From: Erythrobacter ramosus | GTDB lineage: Bacteria; Pseudomonadota; Alphaproteobacteria; Sphingomonadales; Sphingomonadaceae | Direction of reading: 5' to 3' | DNA: 64,000 bases | NCBI RefSeq assembly: GCF_009828055.1 | Contig: NZ_WTYB01000001.1 | Span: forward strand, 1,131,183 to 1,195,182 | Part shown: positions 17,447 to 26,731 of the stretch, piece after piece | Numbering within the stretch: position 1 is the stretch's first letter | Layout: each line of letters opens with the position of its first letter | Program-made: the position numbers and the translations under genes | Notes under the pieces: model-generated | What the model was told of the DNA's origin: nothing | Database searches by the model: none | Seen by the model: the letters and a program-made list of their open reading frames with translations, nothing else

Positions 17447-18454
17447 GTGTCACAGCAGGCTCCGGTAAGCGCGGCGGATCTTGAGCGGCGGATGGCCAAG
17501 CTCGGGGACCTGAAGCGCGCCATCGCGACTGCGATCGTCGGACAGAACGATGTCGTCGATCAACTGCTGATCGGGCTGCTGGCGGGTGGGCATTGCCTGC
17601 TCGAAGGCGTGCCCGGGCTGGGCAAGACGCTGCTGGTGCGTACGCTGGGCGATGCGCTGGAGCTCGATTTCCGGCGCGTCCAGTTCACGCCCGACCTGAT
17701 GCCGAGCGATATCCTCGGCACCGAACTGCTCGAAGAAGATCACGGCACCGGCCACCGCAGCTTCCGCTTCCAGCAAGGCCCGGTGTTCACCAACCTGCTG
17801 CTCGCGGACGAACTCAACCGCACGCCGCCCAAGACCCAGGCGGCGCTGCTTGAGGCGATGCAGGAAAAGACCGTCAGCTACGGTGGGCAGACCTATCAGC
17901 TGCCGAAGCCGTTTTTTGTTCTGGCGACCCAAAACCCGCTGGAGCAGGCGGGCACCTATCCTCTGCCCGAAGCGCAGCTTGACCGGTTCCTGTTGCAAAT
18001 CCGGGTCGGCTATCCGACCGCCAGCGAAGAACGCGACATCTTGGCGCTCACTACCGGCCGTGAGGGCGAAGCCGTGCCGCGGGTCATGGAAGCCGGTGAT
18101 GTGCTGGCATTGCAGGCGAATGTGCGCGAGGTCTACCTCAGCGATGATCTGCTGAGCTGGATCACGACCCTCGTGCGCGCGACCCGGCCCGGCGATGCGG
18201 CCGCCCCGCCTGAAGTCGAAAGCTATGTGCGCTGGGGCGCGGGGCCGCGCGCAGGTCAGGCGCTGGTGCTGTGCGCAAAGGCCCGCGCCTTGCTGAGCGG
18301 CCGGTTCGCCGCGACGCGTGAGGATATCGCCGCGCTGGCCGCGCCGGTGATGCGCCACCGCCTGCTCTTGTCCTTCGCAGCCGAGGCCGAGGGCAAGAGC
18401 GCGGATGATGTGGTGGCCGCGCTGCTGGCACGCATCCCTCCCCCGGCGGGCTGA
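17447..18454 (+). CDS. MoxR-family AAA+ ATPase
   Basis: A 335-residue AAA+ ATPase. Walker A is GVPGLGKT (54-61) and Walker B LLLADELNR (from 117). The sensor segment LATQNPLEQAGTYPLPEAQLDRF is typical of MoxR. These ATPases act as chaperones that insert metals or mature complexes, always with von Willebrand-type partners; the DUF58 gene follows after 3 bases. The start is a GTG with a modest GAAGGG upstream. Its place in a run with DUF58, BatA-like and DUF4175 genes fits the MoxR operon plan, with TldD/TldE added at the front. Confidence 0.94.
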   Translation: MSQQAPVSAADLERRMAKLGDLKRAIATAIVGQNDVVDQLLIGLLAGGHCLLEGVPGLGKTLLVRTLGDALELDFRRVQFTPDLMPSDILGTELLEEDHGTGHRSFRFQQGPVFTNLLLADELNRTPPKTQAALLEAMQEKTVSYGGQTYQLPKPFFVLATQNPLEQAGTYPLPEAQLDRFLLQIRVGYPTASEERDILALTTGREGEAVPRVMEAGDVLALQANVREVYLSDDLLSWITTLVRATRPGDAAAPPEVESYVRWGAGPRAGQALVLCAKARALLSGRFAATREDIAALAAPVMRHRLLLSFAAEAEGKSADDVVAALLARIPPPAG

Positions 18455-18457
18455 GCC

Positions 18458-19354
18458 ATGGCGCGCACGCCGCTGACGATCCCGCCCGAAATCCGGGGCC
18501 GATTGAAGCGGCTCTCGCTCAGAACCCGGCGCATCTCCGGCACGCGTGGCTTCGGGATGCACGCCAGCCGCAGCAAGGGCGCCGGCCTCGAATTCGCGCA
18601 ATACCGCGCCTACGAGCCGGGCGATGAACCGCGCCGCATCGATTGGAAGCTGTTTGCGCGCTCCGACAAGTTCTTCGTGCGTGAGGCGGAGGAGGAAAGC
18701 CCGATTGCGATCTGGATCCTGCTCGATGCCAGCGCGTCGATGGCGCAGGCTGACCGCGTGCAGCCGGACTGGTCGCGGTTCGATGCGGCCAAGTTGCTCG
18801 GCCTGTGCATTGCCGAACTCGCGATGCAGCAGGGCGACCGGTTCGGCTGGATCGCCTTGCAGGAGGCCGCGCTCGGTGTGGCCGATCCGCGCGCAGGACG
18901 CGCTCAGGCGGGCCGGATGCAGATCGATTTCAGCCGCCTAGAAGCCGCTGGCACCTTTCCCGATGACGCGACCCTTGCGCCGCTGTGGGAGCGGATCGGG
19001 GCGCGTGACCTGGTGCTGTTTGTGAGCGACTGTTTTGACGAAGGCGGCATCGCGCTGATCGAGCGGCTGGCCAAGGCGGGACGCGAGGTGGTGGCGATCC
19101 AACTGCTCACCACTGAGGAGCGCGATTTCCCGTTCGATGGCGGCTTCCGGTTCCGCGATCAGGAAAGCGGGGCGGAGTTGATCAGTGACGGGGCGGCGCT
19201 GCGTGAAACCTTCCTCAGCCGGTTTGCCGCGGCGCGGGCTGCGCTAGACGAGCGGCTCGACAAGGCGGGAATCCGCCATGCCACAGTCGTGATCGACGAG
19301 CCGATCGACCGGCCCTTGCACGTCTTGTTCGGGTCAGGGGTAGCGCCGACGTGA
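18458..19354 (+). CDS. DUF58 domain protein
   Basis: A 298-residue cytoplasmic protein with the DUF58 core: EFAQYRAYEPGDEPRRIDWK (residues 45-64), followed by a VWA-like segment WILLDASASM (87-95) that carries a MIDAS-type DxSxS motif. DUF58 proteins are the usual partners of MoxR ATPases and may present substrates to them. It starts 3 bases after the moxR stop, and its TGA overlaps the GTG of the next gene, so the three are translated together. Confidence 0.92.
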   Translation: MARTPLTIPPEIRGRLKRLSLRTRRISGTRGFGMHASRSKGAGLEFAQYRAYEPGDEPRRIDWKLFARSDKFFVREAEEESPIAIWILLDASASMAQADRVQPDWSRFDAAKLLGLCIAELAMQQGDRFGWIALQEAALGVADPRAGRAQAGRMQIDFSRLEAAGTFPDDATLAPLWERIGARDLVLFVSDCFDEGGIALIERLAKAGREVVAIQLLTTEERDFPFDGGFRFRDQESGAELISDGAALRETFLSRFAAARAALDERLDKAGIRHATVVIDEPIDRPLHVLFGSGVAPT

Positions 19355-20490
19355 CGCCGTTGCTGCTGGCCCCGCTTGGCCTTGCAGCGCTGGCCGCGCT
19401 GATCGTGCCGCTCTTGATCCATCTGCGGCGGCGGACGGAGGAAGTGCCAGTCGATTTCGCCGCGCTGCGCTGGCTCGACGCGCTGCCCCGTCCGCGCAAC
19501 AAGCTGCGCTTTGACGAGCTGTTGCTGCTCGCCTTGCGGATGCTGCTGGTCGCGCTGCTGGCGCTGTTGCTGGCGCGGCCTGCGGTGCTGGGGTGGCACG
19601 ATGACGCCCCGCCGATCCTTGTCGCGCCCGGTGTTGAACCGGCCGCGGCACGCGCCAGTGGTGGGCCGGAGGCTGACCTGCGATGGATTGCGGCGGGCTT
19701 TCCTAGCATCGAGACGCCCCCGCCACCCCAGTCCCCCGTGTCCAGTCTGATCCGCCAGTTCGATGCCGAGCTTGCGCCGGATGTGCCGCTGACGATCCTG
19801 GTGCCGCCAGTGCTGAACGGCGTCGATGCCGAGCCGCTCAAGCTGACACGCGCGGTCAAATGGCAGGTCGTCAAAGGAAGCCAAAAGGCAGAGGATCCCG
19901 CCCCCGCTGCAAGCCCGGCCTTGGTGGTCCGCTATGTAGCCGGCGGGGAAGCGCCGGTGCGATATTTCCGCGCAGCGGCTCAGGCGTGGCGTGAAGAGCC
20001 ACGGTTTGAGGCTCGCGCGGCAAGCGAACTGCCACCGCGCGATCAGGTGCTGGTCTGGCTCGCGCCCGGACGGGTGCCGCAAGCGGTGGTGGACTGGGTG
20101 AGCGCCGGCGGCACCGCTGTGCTCAGCAATGCCGCTGAGGTCGCCATGCCCGATACCACCACGGCGTTGTGGCGCGACGATGTGGGCGAGACGCTGGTGG
20201 AAGGTGGGCCCCTCGGCGCGGGACGATTGCTGCGCTTCACGCGCCCGCTGGAGCCTGCCGCGATGCCCGCCCTGCTCGAAGCCGACTTCGCCGCCCGCCT
20301 GCGAGATCTGATCACCCCCGCAGCGCCGCCGCCTTCCCGTGTGGTGTCCACCGCCTTTGCGCCCAAGGCAGGCACCCCGCCGTTCCCGCTGCCGCCGCGT
20401 GAGCTGTCCGCGTGGCTGGGCATCCTGATCGCGCTCGTCTTCCTCGCCGAACGACTGCTGGCGAGCAGACGACGGAGGTTCGCGCCATGA
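19351..20490 (+). CDS. BatA-like membrane protein
   Basis: A 379-residue protein beginning with the BatA (aerotolerance) N-terminal region. A hydrophobic helix (about 5-25) leads to LLIHLRRRTEEVPVDFAALRWLD, then a second helix (about 55-78). A long soluble part follows, and a final helix (about 350-372) ends in a basic tail. The soluble part probably sits in the periplasm and contains a segment shaped like the DUF4159/amidotransferase fold. The start is a GTG overlapping the DUF58 stop (GTGA). BatA-type proteins anchor MoxR/VWA complexes to the membrane. Confidence 0.82.
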   Translation: MTPLLLAPLGLAALAALIVPLLIHLRRRTEEVPVDFAALRWLDALPRPRNKLRFDELLLLALRMLLVALLALLLARPAVLGWHDDAPPILVAPGVEPAAARASGGPEADLRWIAAGFPSIETPPPPQSPVSSLIRQFDAELAPDVPLTILVPPVLNGVDAEPLKLTRAVKWQVVKGSQKAEDPAPAASPALVVRYVAGGEAPVRYFRAAAQAWREEPRFEARAASELPPRDQVLVWLAPGRVPQAVVDWVSAGGTAVLSNAAEVAMPDTTTALWRDDVGETLVEGGPLGAGRLLRFTRPLEPAAMPALLEADFAARLRDLITPAAPPPSRVVSTAFAPKAGTPPFPLPPRELSAWLGILIALVFLAERLLASRRRRFAP

Positions 20491-22604
20491 GCCGGGAGCT
20501 CAACCCGAACCACTGGGTCGCCCCGGCGCGTCAGCGCGCGGCGATCAACGCTGTGCTGGTGTGGAGCCCGGTGGTGCTGGTGCTCGCAGGCCTATGCTGG
20601 CGGCTGGGCGGTATCGGGCTGGCAGCAGCTGTGCTGGCACTGGGCGGCCTTGCATTAGGATTGGCCGCAAGACACCTTGCAAGCCGGTTCGACCAAGGCT
20701 GGCTCGTCCGGCGTCTGAACGCGCGCGAGGCGCGGCTTGAGGACAGCGCCGGGCTGGTCTTCGCCGCCGCCGATCTCGCCCCGCTCGAACAATTGCAGGC
20801 CGAGCGGATCGCGGCCCGGATCGAAGCTATCGACCCTGAAACCCTAGCCGATGGCTGGTCGCAGCGCCCCATCATTGCCGCGTGGTTGCTGGGAGCCGTT
20901 GCGCTTGCAGCGATTATCCTCTGGCCCGCCGAAGCGTCAGCGCCGCCGCTCGCTGCTCCATCACAGACCGAAGCGGCAGCGCCCGGCCAACCCCGCCTCA
21001 CCGGTCAGCGCGTGCGGATCATCCCGCCCGCCTATACCGGCCTGCCTGCGCGCTATGCCCAAAGCCTCGACATTCGCGCGCCGATGGGCTCGCGGATCGA
21101 ATGGACGCTCGCCTTTACCCCGCAGGCCAAATCCGCTGCGCTGCAATTGGTCGGCGGGCAGACACTGCCTCTGACGCTGGGCGAGGAGGGGTGGTCGGGA
21201 TCGCTGAGGCTCGACATCCCGTCGCTCTATCATGTCACCGCCGAAGGGAACCGGATGTCGCGGACCGCGCACCGGCTTGAACCCATCACCGACGAACCGC
21301 CGCAGGTGCAGGTGATCGAACCGGCGTCGGGTTTGGTGATGATCCAGCCCGGACAGCGGCGATGGCGCGTCGTGTTCGAGGCGAGCGATGATTACGCCGT
21401 CGATCAGATGGCCCAGCTCACGCTCACCACCGCGATTGGTGAGGGTGAGAATGTGAGCTTTTCCGAGCGCAGCCGGATGGTCTCCGGCACGGGCGATCCG
21501 AAGCGCCGCCGCTTCGTCGTTGACCTCGATCTGGCTGCCTTCGGGCTTCAGCCGGGAAGCGATCTGGTGGCGCAGCTGACGGTCGCCGACACGCGCGCGC
21601 CCGGCCCGCAGGTGGTGCGCGGCCCCGGTGTCATTCTGCGCTGGCCCGGCGCCGTGCCGGCGTCTGCCGACGGGCTTGAGCTGATGGCGAAGCAGACCAT
21701 GCCCGCCTATTTCCGCAGCCAGCGGCAGGTCATCATCGACACCGAAGCGCTGATCCGGGAACGCGGGAAGCTGAGCGCTGACGACTTCATGGTGCGCTCC
21801 GACACAATCGGCGTCGATCAACGTCTGCTGCGCCTGCGCTACGGCCAGTTCGTCGGGATGGAAGCGGAGGAAGCGCCGCGCCGCCCGCCGCTCCCGGTCG
21901 CCGAAAAGGATGCGCCCGCCGAGCAGGCCGAGGGCGAGCATCACGATGGCGACGGCCACGATCATGGCGACGCGCCGGAATCGCCAGTGTTCGGCGGGCT
22001 CGGCAATATCACGGCCGAATATGGCCATGTGCATGACGAGAGCGAAGCGGCGACCTTGCTCGATCCCGACACGCGCGAACTGCTGAAAAGCGCCCTCGAC
22101 GCGATGTGGGATGCCGAGCTCAACCTGCGCTCGGGCCAGCCAGAAAAGGCGCTACCGTTCGAGCTGAAGGCGCTCGATTTCATCAAGCGGGTCCAGCAGG
22201 CGAGCCGCATTTATCTCCCCCGGATCGGTTCGATCCAGCCCCCGCTCGATATGGCGCGGCGGATGGCTGGCAAGCGCGAAGGGATCGTGGCGGGCGGAGC
22301 AAGTTTGACCCCCTTTGCGATTGAGGACGCTGTTCCCGCTACGGCGTGGCGCGCACTATCGTCGCCGCAAGCGATTGACCTGGGCGGACTAGATCGCTGG
22401 GTGCGGACCAACAGCGCCCGCATCCGCGACCCGCTGGCCGTGCTCGCTGCAATTGATGCGCTGCGCGGCGACCCTGCGTCCGGTGCCCTGCGCGAGAAGC
22501 TGCGCCAGCAGCTCTGGGCTGTGCTGACGCGCCCGCCAGCCCAGGTGCGGCGGCGCCACGACGGCGGCTCTGTGGGGCGGCGCTATATGCAGGGCCTGCG
22601 CTGA
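20487..22604 (+). CDS. DUF4175 family membrane protein
   Basis: A 705-residue protein starting at the ATG that overlaps the BatA stop (ATGA). It has two N-terminal helices (about 24-72) and a third (about 129-148). A large extracytoplasmic part follows, with the DUF4175 pattern (RIIPPAYTGLPAR, then beta-rich repeats and ASDDYAVDQM). Around residues 482-495 lies a His/Asp-rich loop (EGEHHDGDGHDHGD) that looks able to bind metal ions. The C-terminal third is helical. DUF4175 proteins of alphaproteobacteria commonly sit beside MoxR operons; role unknown. Confidence 0.85.
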   Translation: MSRELNPNHWVAPARQRAAINAVLVWSPVVLVLAGLCWRLGGIGLAAAVLALGGLALGLAARHLASRFDQGWLVRRLNAREARLEDSAGLVFAAADLAPLEQLQAERIAARIEAIDPETLADGWSQRPIIAAWLLGAVALAAIILWPAEASAPPLAAPSQTEAAAPGQPRLTGQRVRIIPPAYTGLPARYAQSLDIRAPMGSRIEWTLAFTPQAKSAALQLVGGQTLPLTLGEEGWSGSLRLDIPSLYHVTAEGNRMSRTAHRLEPITDEPPQVQVIEPASGLVMIQPGQRRWRVVFEASDDYAVDQMAQLTLTTAIGEGENVSFSERSRMVSGTGDPKRRRFVVDLDLAAFGLQPGSDLVAQLTVADTRAPGPQVVRGPGVILRWPGAVPASADGLELMAKQTMPAYFRSQRQVIIDTEALIRERGKLSADDFMVRSDTIGVDQRLLRLRYGQFVGMEAEEAPRRPPLPVAEKDAPAEQAEGEHHDGDGHDHGDAPESPVFGGLGNITAEYGHVHDESEAATLLDPDTRELLKSALDAMWDAELNLRSGQPEKALPFELKALDFIKRVQQASRIYLPRIGSIQPPLDMARRMAGKREGIVAGGASLTPFAIEDAVPATAWRALSSPQAIDLGGLDRWVRTNSARIRDPLAVLAAIDALRGDPASGALREKLRQQLWAVLTRPPAQVRRRHDGGSVGRRYMQGLR

Positions 22605-24398
22605 ATGCTGTCCTTTCAGACATTGACGGCGGTGCTGATCGCAGTGGGCGCGCTGGCGGCGGCTATCGCAATGCTGTGGCGGCGCCGCGACTGGCGAGTG
22701 GGCGTGCTGGCGGCGCTGACGCTGGTAAGCGGCCTGCTGCTCTATCTCGCCCTGTTCCCGCCGCGCCTTCCGGTCGGGGGAGAGACCCTAGTGATTGCCA
22801 CCGCTGAGTCTCCGCTGACAGCCAAGGCGCAGCCGGGCGAGCGCCTGATCGCTTTGCCCGAGGCACCCGCCATCAACGGCGCCGAGCGCGTGCCCGATCT
22901 GGCGACGGCGCTGCGGCGGCATGAACAGGCGCAGCGCGTGCGGCTCATCGGGCGGGGCCTCACCCCGCGTGACCGCGATGCCGCAGCGGGCTTGCCGATC
23001 ACCTTCACCCCTATGCCCGTCCCGCGCGGCCTCATCCGCCTGGATCCGCCGGCCGATACGCCGGCCGGAGCAATCTTTACCGTCGCGGGCGAGGCAAACG
23101 GGATGGAGGGCGGCGCGGCCGAGCTGCTCGACCCTGCCGGACGCCGGGTGGACCGCCGGGTCATTGGCACAGACGGCGCTTTTGCGATGGGCGGAACGGC
23201 GCGCGCGCCCGGCCTTGCCGCCTTCACGCTCCGCCTGCGCGGGCGGGATGGCAAGATCGTTTCGGATACGCCGGTGCCGCTGCGGACGATCGCCCAACCG
23301 CCCTTGCGCGCGCTCCTGATCGGAGCGCCTTCGCCGGAAGCCAAATATCTGCGCCGCTGGGCTGAGGATTCGGGCATCGCCTTGCAAAGCAGGCTGGAGG
23401 CGGGCGGCGGCGTCAATCTGGGCGGCGAGAGCGTGTCTCTGAATGCGGCCACGTTGCGCGAAGTTGATGTGGTGATCATCGACGATCAATCGCTCGGCAG
23501 CGGGTCGCGCGCCGTTCTTGCCCAAGCGGTTGCGGGCGGCCTTGGCGTGGTCGTCAGAATGACGGGCCCGGCCAGCGCGGCCGCGCGCGGCAATTGGGGG
23601 GCGCTTGGCCTTACGGTTGAGGGCGGGAGCGAAGCCGTGCCGGTTACGCTGTCTCCGCTCGCGCCGGACGCGGACACGCTGACATCGCTGCGCGGGCCGG
23701 GGTCGGTGGATGCGCCCGCTAGCATTAATACGGTCGATGATCCCGCTCCCGATCTCGGGCGATGGGCGGTGCGCGCTGCCCCTGCTTTCGTGCCCGCTGT
23801 CACCGACGCGGACGGCGGCGTGCTGTCCGGCTGGCAGCAGCGTGGCCAAGGCCGTGTCGCCCTGTGGACTGTCGCCAACAGCTTCACGCTGGTGCTCAAC
23901 GGGCAGGCGGATCGCTACTATCAATGGTGGAGCGAGACGGTGAGCGCGGTGTCTCGGCCCGATAGCACCTTCCGCCCTGTAGTGCCGGCTCTGCCCGAAG
24001 TGGGCGAGCGGATGGTGATTTGCGGTGTCTTGGGGACCGTCCGCGTGATTGGCCCGGATTCAACCGAAACCGCGCTCGCCATCGATCCCTTGGCCGGGGC
24101 GCAGGGTTGCGCAGCGTACTGGCCCGCCAGCGCGGGCGTTCACCGAATCGTGCAGCCGGGGTGCGACGGCATGCAGGAGTTTGCCTTGCTGGTCTTGCCC
24201 AAGGGCGCTCTGACGGTCGCCAAGGCGAAGGAGATGGGTGAGACCACCCGCCGCTGGGCCGCCGAACAGAACGCCCCTGCGGCCCGCGATACACCTGAAC
24301 GGCGCGGCCCGGCTTGGCCCTATGTCCTCGCCTGGTTGCTGGTTAGCGGATTGCTGTGGCTTGGTGAGCGCCGCTGGCTCACTCGCCCGTCCCCATAA
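22605..24398 (+). CDS. Large membrane protein closing the MoxR operon
   Basis: A 597-residue protein whose ATG follows the DUF4175 stop directly. It has two N-terminal helices (about 5-25 and 32-52), a long extracytoplasmic part and a final helix (about 572-590) with a basic tail. A segment near residues 225-330 (LLIGAPSPEAKYLRRW, then REVDVVIIDDQ) resembles the glutamine-amidotransferase-like fold found in the last genes of MoxR operons. No catalytic triad is evident, so it is more likely a structural or binding domain. Likely part of the same envelope complex; not assigned further. Confidence 0.75.
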   Translation: MLSFQTLTAVLIAVGALAAAIAMLWRRRDWRVGVLAALTLVSGLLLYLALFPPRLPVGGETLVIATAESPLTAKAQPGERLIALPEAPAINGAERVPDLATALRRHEQAQRVRLIGRGLTPRDRDAAAGLPITFTPMPVPRGLIRLDPPADTPAGAIFTVAGEANGMEGGAAELLDPAGRRVDRRVIGTDGAFAMGGTARAPGLAAFTLRLRGRDGKIVSDTPVPLRTIAQPPLRALLIGAPSPEAKYLRRWAEDSGIALQSRLEAGGGVNLGGESVSLNAATLREVDVVIIDDQSLGSGSRAVLAQAVAGGLGVVVRMTGPASAAARGNWGALGLTVEGGSEAVPVTLSPLAPDADTLTSLRGPGSVDAPASINTVDDPAPDLGRWAVRAAPAFVPAVTDADGGVLSGWQQRGQGRVALWTVANSFTLVLNGQADRYYQWWSETVSAVSRPDSTFRPVVPALPEVGERMVICGVLGTVRVIGPDSTETALAIDPLAGAQGCAAYWPASAGVHRIVQPGCDGMQEFALLVLPKGALTVAKAKEMGETTRRWAAEQNAPAARDTPERRGPAWPYVLAWLLVSGLLWLGERRWLTRPSP

Positions 24399-24499
24399 AA
24401 ATGGGCGGCGTAGCGCAGGTGGCGCATACATCTTGCCTGCTGTAATCATTTTGCAACAGTCCCGCGCCCGGCCACGGGCCGTCGCCGCGTGCTCTATGC

Positions 24500-24527
24500 T
24501 TGAAATTCGGCCGGTCATGCTTGATAT
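24500..24527 (+). promoter_or_regulatory. Candidate promoter of the glycan-modification cluster
   Basis: TTGAAA and TGATAT are 16 bases apart, in the 228-base gap between the MoxR operon and the glycosyltransferase gene. It is the best sigma-70-like pair in an otherwise GC-rich spacer. Confidence 0.4.
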
Positions 24528-24626
24528 AGCAGCGCCCGGCGCGGGCGCTTGGGTCACGCCGGCCCGTCGACCCCAACCCGCCATTTTTCCGTTATCACCG
24601 CCGTTGGCTTCAGGAGGGCCGGAGAC

Positions 24627-25667
24627 TTGCAGGTTTCGCAATCATTCTCAGGCTCCTGCGAGCTTTCCGTGGTGATTCCGGTCTATAACGAGGAGGCCGG
24701 GCTCGATGCGCTGATCGCGCGGGTGATCCCTGCGGCCGAGGCGATCTTTGCCGACCGGTTCGAGCTTGTCCTGATCAATGACGGATCGAAGGACGCCAGC
24801 TGGGATGTCATCTGCAAGCACGCTGAGCGTGATCCAAGGATCGTCGCAATGAACCTGTCGCGCAATCACGGCCACCAGCTCGCGCTGACCGCTGGGCTCA
24901 ACCATGTCCGCGGGCAGTTGGTGTTCGTGCTCGATGCCGACCTGCAAGACCCGCCCGAACTGCTCGGCCCGATGCTGGAGCAGCTGCGCAAGGGCTATGA
25001 CGTTGTCTATGGCCAGCGCAGCAAGCGCCACGGCGAGACCGCTTTCAAGCGCGGCACCGCCTCGTTGTTCTACCGGATGCTCGGCAGCATGGTCGATACC
25101 CACATCCCGCGCGACACGGGCGATTTCCGCCTGATGACCCGCCGGGTGGTCGACCAGCTCAATGCCATGCCGGAGCGCTACCGCTTCATTCGCGGGCTGG
25201 TGAGCTTCGTCGGCTTCAACCAGATCGCCTTCCCCTACGAACGCGATCCGCGCTTCGCCGGGGAAACCAATTACCCGGTGCGCAAGATGATCGCGCTGGC
25301 GGTGGACGCCGTCACCAGCTTTTCGACCGTGCCGCTGCGGTTTGCCTCGCATCTGGGGATGGTGTTTGGGTTAGCGGGCCTCGTCTCGCTGATCGGGATT
25401 GTCTGGGTGTGGATGCAGGGCGGCACGGTGGAGGGCTGGGCGAGCCTTGCCGCGCTGATCCTCATCATGGGCAGCGTTCAGCTTCTGGTGCTGGGCGTGT
25501 TCGGCGAGTACCTCGGCCGGATGTACATGGAAGCCAAGCAGCGCCCGCTGTTCATCATCGCCGAGGTGCGCCGCCATCCGGTCAGCCTTGATGCAAGGCA
25601 GAGTGACGAAGCCGCCGCTGCCGCGACCCCCACCGAACCGCATGAGGGCCTCCATGTCGCAGGCTGA
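24627..25667 (+). CDS. GtrB/DPM1-type polyprenyl-phosphate glycosyltransferase (GT2)
   Basis: A 346-residue GT-A enzyme that transfers a sugar from a nucleotide sugar to a polyprenyl phosphate on the inner membrane face. ELSVVIPVYNEE opens the fold. The metal-binding DAD sits at about residues 101-105 (VLDADLQDPPEL), and RDTGDFRLM and RGLVSFVGF mark the acceptor side. Two C-terminal helices (about 235-305) anchor it, as in GtrB and ArnC. The start is uncertain: the TTG at 24627 has AGGAGG 9 bases before it; a longer frame opens at 24549. The next gene overlaps by 14 bases. Confidence 0.88.
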   Translation: MQVSQSFSGSCELSVVIPVYNEEAGLDALIARVIPAAEAIFADRFELVLINDGSKDASWDVICKHAERDPRIVAMNLSRNHGHQLALTAGLNHVRGQLVFVLDADLQDPPELLGPMLEQLRKGYDVVYGQRSKRHGETAFKRGTASLFYRMLGSMVDTHIPRDTGDFRLMTRRVVDQLNAMPERYRFIRGLVSFVGFNQIAFPYERDPRFAGETNYPVRKMIALAVDAVTSFSTVPLRFASHLGMVFGLAGLVSLIGIVWVWMQGGTVEGWASLAALILIMGSVQLLVLGVFGEYLGRMYMEAKQRPLFIIAEVRRHPVSLDARQSDEAAAAATPTEPHEGLHVAG

Positions 25668-26343
25668 ATTTGACGCTTACGTAGATGAATATGACGCGCA
25701 GCACGCCGCCTCGGTCAGGTTGAGCGGCGAGGATCCCGATTTCTTCGCGGCCTACAAGGCCATTGAAGCGGCGCGGATCATGGCGGCGGCGGGGATCGCA
25801 CCCCGGCGGATCATGGATTTCGGCGCGGGGCGGGGTAATTGCATCGCACACTTGCAGCGCGAATTTCCCGATGCGGCGCTGACCGCGCTCGATGTGTCAT
25901 CGCGCTCGCTCAGCCATTGCGAGGCGCGGGCGATCCGCCCGATCGATGCGGTGTGCTATGATGGCCAGACCCTGCCGTTCGATGCCGGAACCTTCGACCT
26001 CGTGTTCACGGCCTGCGTGTTCCATCACATCCCGGCCGAGGATCACATCCGCTTGCTCAGCGAGATCCGTCGCACGCTGACCCCGCAAGGGCGCTTCGTG
26101 CTGTTCGAGCACAACCCCTGGAACCCGGCGACCCAGCACGCGGTGCGCACCTGCCCGTTCGATGCGAACGCCGTGCTGATCAGCGGGCCGGAGATGCGCC
26201 GCCGGTTGCGGGCGGCAGGCTTTGCGGATGTGGGTTTGCGCTGGACGCTGTTCTTCCCCGCGATGCTCGCTCCGCTGCGCCCGCTCGAACGCGGGCTCGG
26301 CTGGCTGCCGCTGGGCGCGCAATACGTGCTGGTTGCGCGCTGA
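25654..26343 (+). CDS. Class I SAM-dependent methyltransferase
   Basis: A 229-residue cytoplasmic methyltransferase. Motif I is IMDFGAGRGN (about residues 47-56), the acidic end of strand 2 is TALDVSSRSL, and motif II/III is FDLVFTACVFHHI and RTLTPQGRFVLFEHNPW. I chose the ATG at 25654, which has GAGGG 5 bases before it and overlaps the end of the glycosyltransferase gene; 25642 is the alternative. The substrate is unknown; its place between the GtrB-like and GtrA-like genes suggests a sugar or lipid-linked sugar. Confidence 0.85.
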   Translation: MSQAEFDAYVDEYDAQHAASVRLSGEDPDFFAAYKAIEAARIMAAAGIAPRRIMDFGAGRGNCIAHLQREFPDAALTALDVSSRSLSHCEARAIRPIDAVCYDGQTLPFDAGTFDLVFTACVFHHIPAEDHIRLLSEIRRTLTPQGRFVLFEHNPWNPATQHAVRTCPFDANAVLISGPEMRRRLRAAGFADVGLRWTLFFPAMLAPLRPLERGLGWLPLGAQYVLVAR

Positions 26344-26347
26344 GACC

Positions 26348-26731
26348 ATGCTTCAGCGCCTTGGCCGTTTCCTGCTGACTGGCTTTGCCAATTCCGCTGT
26401 CGGCTGGGCGGTGATCTTTGGCGGCTTGTGGGCGGGCCTCAGCGGGCTCGCGGCCAACGCCGCTGGCTATGCGGTCGGACTGGTGGTGTCCTTCACCCTC
26501 AACCGCCACTACGTGTTCGGCGTCAGAGGGCCGGTTTCGGCGCGCGAAGTCCTGCGGTTTCTGGCGGCCTTCGGCTTTGCCTATGGGGTGAATGTCGCTG
26601 TGCTATTGGCCGCGCAATCAGTGCTGGGCGCGGACAGCGCGCTGGCGCAAATCCCGGCGATCGGGGCCTATGTCGTGATCTTCTTCCTCCTCTCCCAATG
26701 CTTTGTCTTCAGGCCCGCAGCTTCGGAATGA
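26348..26731 (+). CDS. GtrA family membrane protein
   Basis: A 127-residue protein with four hydrophobic helices and the GtrA pattern (RFLLTGFANSAVGWAV near the start, VSFTLNRHYVFG in the middle, FFLLSQCFVF at the end). GtrA-like proteins are thought to flip polyprenyl-phosphate sugars made by GtrB partners, and the GtrB-like gene is two genes upstream. It starts 4 bases after the methyltransferase stop, and its own stop overlaps the next start (ATGA). Confidence 0.88.
   Translation: MLQRLGRFLLTGFANSAVGWAVIFGGLWAGLSGLAANAAGYAVGLVVSFTLNRHYVFGVRGPVSAREVLRFLAAFGFAYGVNVAVLLAAQSVLGADSALAQIPAIGAYVVIFFLLSQCFVFRPAASE

Noticed and set aside
24375-24415. Short hairpin CCCAT/ATGGG around the end of the MoxR operon, considered as a terminator
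   Set aside because: The stem is only 5 bp with an A-rich loop and no T-run on the plus strand.
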